Assembly (NCBI RefSeq): GCF_000577245.1 | Contig: NZ_CBYO010000021.1 | Coordinates: forward strand, 37,829 to 101,828 | DNA: 64,000 nt | DNA from: Paucisalibacillus algeriensis | GTDB taxonomy: Bacteria > Bacillota > Bacilli > Bacillales > Amphibacillaceae | Direction: 5' to 3' | In this document: positions 62,281 to 64,000 of the stretch, in pieces | How positions within the stretch are numbered: position 1 is the first letter of the stretch | How the letters are laid out: every line of letters starts with the position of its first letter | Notes under the pieces: model-generated | What the model saw: only the letters and a program-made list of their open reading frames with translations | The model's database searches: none | What the model was told of the DNA's origin: nothing | Program-made: the position numbers and the translations under genes

Positions 62281-62482
62281 AGCATTCCCTCCTACTAGGC
62301 ACACCTAATATTTAATGTATTTTATCATTTCTTCTTTATCTCTAGTGATTTAATGCAGCAAACTCTGTGTTCTAAACAAGATGGCTTTAAATGATCTTCT
62401 ACCTCTAGATATTCTTTTAGTTTCTCCGTAGTCAACAGAAACTTTGATATCCGTCGTACTCCAATCAATAAATATACCCAGA

Positions 62483-62824
62483 CTAAATTCCACCTGTTTT
62501 TTCTAAAAAATTGCATACAGAATCTCTGGAAATCAGAATAGGATCAGAAGAAAAAAAGCATGTTTCATTACGTCCTTCCATTAACACTGAACGTAAAATA
62601 CTGATATAGTTTTCTGCCATCTTTTTTTTGGGCAGGTGTATGGTGGTCAAAGGCGGCATGGAAAAAGCTGAAAGAGGATTATCATCGAAACCAATAACAC
62701 TTATATCATCCGGTATATTAAGATTGCATCTTCTCCCCTCTATATACAACTTCCTTCCACAATACTGCTCCAATAGTACAATTACAGATTGTTCTTTCAC
62801 TAACGCACCAGTTTGTTTAAGTAC
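62483..62824 (-). pseudogene. LacI/GalR regulator, C-terminal fragment broken at a palindrome
   Basis: The fragment 62483-62800 contains IPDDISVIGFDDNPLSAFSM and PPLTTIHLPKKKMAENYISI, the end of a LacI-type effector domain. HTH and most of the core are gone. Homology starts just downstream of SVIVLL (minus strand ~62785), and the frame runs back into a dispersed palindrome (62795-62824), beyond which no regulator sequence is found. The break thus coincides with the repeat. A possible GH32-like scrap (LGIFIDWSTTDIKVSVDYGE) lies beyond the stop, about 62345-62480. Confidence 0.65.
62795..62824 (-). repeat. Dispersed palindrome, copy 11, at a gene break
   Basis: CACTAACGCACCAGTTTGTT then TAAGTAC. 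It sits exactly at the truncated 5' end of the LacI fragment and 3' of the AraC/GyrI-type gene (stop at 62912). Confidence 0.6.
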
Positions 62825-62911
62825 ATTATTTCACAATCTTTATTGCTTGATTTTGTTACGCAGAAGGGGCTTCCATATCTTTTGGAAGCTTCCTTCTTGT
62901 ACATTTGATTC

Positions 62912-63757
62912 TTATTTAGGAATTATTGGAACCCAAAGTTCGTTTCTAGGATTATGCTTTGGTGGATAATAACATTCTATGCAAGGTATATCAGCAAGTT
63001 CATAACCAGAGGTTGGAACCCACTCTGTGTATAATCGCTTCCAAGCATTCACGATACCGGGAAATACAGCCCAGGTCCTGTGAGCAATAGAGAGCGTTTC
63101 CATATCACCTGGGACCTCTTCATCATATCGAACACCCATAAAGTATGTAAATTCTTCATCAATAATGGCTGCCTCTTTTCCACAAACTCCCAATAGACTT
63201 TCAAGTGTACATTTTGGTTCTTCCCAAGACATATCAATCAATTGTTGCATAAATCCATCTTTTTTAGCACTACTCCAAAGCGTAGGTATTGTTTTAAAGG
63301 CTCTACTAGTTTTGACTACCTTACCTTTTCCTATTAATTTTAAATCAAAATCAAGATTCTCAATCCGATACTCCATTTCGGTATCCCCTTTTATCGAAAT
63401 TTGAAAGGAAATTCTTGGAAAGGCTTTTAATTGTACCCCTTGATTACGAGCGTCCGAAGGTTTAATTCCATGTGTCTTTTTAAAAGCACGGGAAAACGAA
63501 TCAGCAGACTCATAGCCATATTTAAAAGCTAAGTCTATAATTCGTATGTCACTTTTTTGAATTTCAAATGCAGCAAGAGTTAATCGTCTCCGCCTGATAT
63601 ATTCAGATAGAGATATACCCGAAATAGCTGAAAACATTCTTGGAAAGTGATACTCGGAACTATGAGCTACTTGTGCAAGTTTTTTATAATCTATATCCTC
63701 CTCTAGGTTATTTTCAATGTAATCCAAAGCATTATTCATTCTTTCTATCCAATCCAT
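62912..63757 (-). CDS. AraC-family regulator with GyrI-like effector domain
   Basis: A 281-residue regulator of the Rob/MarA-GyrI type. The N-terminal ~110 residues hold two HTHs (IDYKKLAQVAHSSEYHFPRM, then FKYGYESADSFSRAFKKTHG and IKPSDARN). Residues ~128-281 are a GyrI-like/BacR effector domain (AFPRISFQISIKG, YFMGVRYDEEVPGDMETLSI, ECYYPPKHNP) that binds small hydrophobic or cationic ligands. ATG after AGGAGAGGAAA. Probably regulates an efflux gene; none is adjacent. Confidence 0.88.
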   Translation of the reverse strand: MDWIERMNNALDYIENNLEEDIDYKKLAQVAHSSEYHFPRMFSAISGISLSEYIRRRRLTLAAFEIQKSDIRIIDLAFKYGYESADSFSRAFKKTHGIKPSDARNQGVQLKAFPRISFQISIKGDTEMEYRIENLDFDLKLIGKGKVVKTSRAFKTIPTLWSSAKKDGFMQQLIDMSWEEPKCTLESLLGVCGKEAAIIDEEFTYFMGVRYDEEVPGDMETLSIAHRTWAVFPGIVNAWKRLYTEWVPTSGYELADIPCIECYYPPKHNPRNELWVPIIPK

Positions 63758-64000
63758 TTTCCTCTCCTTTCATTTATTCAATTTATAGGAAAAAGTATTT
63801 ATTTATCCGACATTTCATGCACATATATGTCGGAATTAATTCATTCCCACTGACTTAATTCTGTTACCTTTGAGAAAAAATTCCTCGTTAGGCTAACCTG
63901 CCCCTTTCGTATTATAAGGTTAACCAGAAATTACTGGTTGACCTTATTTCATATGGTCTTATCATTACAATTGTAGCCGGGGTAGAACGTCCCTGCCCGT
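63758..64000. other. Gene-free window end
   Basis: 240 bp with a worn palindrome (63884-63910, GCTAACCTGCCCC) and a hairpin (63916-63945). No coding frame supported. Confidence 0.5.
63916..63945. terminator. Hairpin near the window end
   Basis: AAGGTTAACCAG...CTGGTTGACCTT followed by ATTTC. It follows a worn palindrome on the plus strand, the mirror order of the minus-strand copies. Confidence 0.5.

Noticed and set aside
62325..62516. Open frame of 63 codons beyond the LacI fragment
   Set aside because: No ribosome site and no family; another frame there looks faintly like a GH32 end, so the area is treated as relic DNA.

Overview
The window is AT-rich DNA from an endospore-forming, low-GC Bacillota, most likely a Bacillaceae (Bacillus or a close relative). 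The reasons are strong AGGAGG ribosome sites with frequent TTG and GTG starts, many rho-independent hairpins, a yvaF-yvaE-yvaD block in the Bacillus subtilis order, uvsE, and a surface-glycan locus with promoter-like sites of the late mother-cell (SigK) type. I see no rRNA, tRNA, CRISPR array, prophage, transposase or replication origin.

Region by region. (1) About 1-14.8 kb: scattered accessory and housekeeping genes. These include HAD phosphatase, P-loop kinase, DUF1835, SRPBCC and DUF4304 proteins, an SDR with a divergent TetR, an M20 carbamoylase-type amidohydrolase, a DUF4145 protein, an Sm-like protein with an Arg/Tyr-rich tail, YbaK, a metallophosphoesterase, a YusW-like lipoprotein, an unusual LCP protein and a DinB protein. 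Two genes are broken (VOC, zinc-type dehydrogenase). (2) 15.3-34.3 kb: a coherent surface locus. It holds a Cys-rich protein, a small basic protein with a JAMM peptidase, a coiled-coil protein with 39-residue repeats, four glycosyltransferases (one fused to a LamG-like domain), an N-acetylated deoxy-sugar nucleotide pathway, a PAPS-type sulfotransferase, CysC and Sat to make PAPS, a small beta-rich protein and a subtilase. (3) 34.5-48 kb: Map, a small Zn-type protein, a PAP2 phosphatase, a TetR-controlled MMPL exporter with its extracellular coiled-coil partner, a LacI regulator, a class C serine hydrolase, and yvaDEF. (4) 48-64 kb: MazG-like and LOG enzymes, small membrane proteins, a large secreted NAGPA plus calcineurin-type enzyme, two tandem UvsE-type endonucleases, HAD and nucleotidyltransferase genes, two AraC regulators, and truncated methyltransferase and LacI genes.

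The most interesting system is the sugar-sulfation locus. A seven-gene minus-strand operon (UDP-GlcNAc 2-epimerase, 4,6-dehydratase/5-epimerase, RmlD-like reductase, NAD epimerase, sulfotransferase, two GT2 enzymes) faces a cysC-sat operon. The 0.3 kb between them carries a SigK-type promoter match in each direction. No sulfite or PAPS reductase gene is present, so PAPS made here is probably for sulfating a spore-surface glycan rather than for cysteine synthesis.

The second is a family of degenerate ~30-bp palindromes (core TTCAACTAA...TTAGTTGAA). They are often followed by a hairpin terminator, sit just 3' of unrelated small accessory genes in the 0-5 kb and 46-64 kb flanks, are absent from the sulfation locus, and one lies at the break of a truncated LacI gene. 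They look like a cassette-type or REP-type repeat family. Homologies here are read by eye from motifs; no database search was run.
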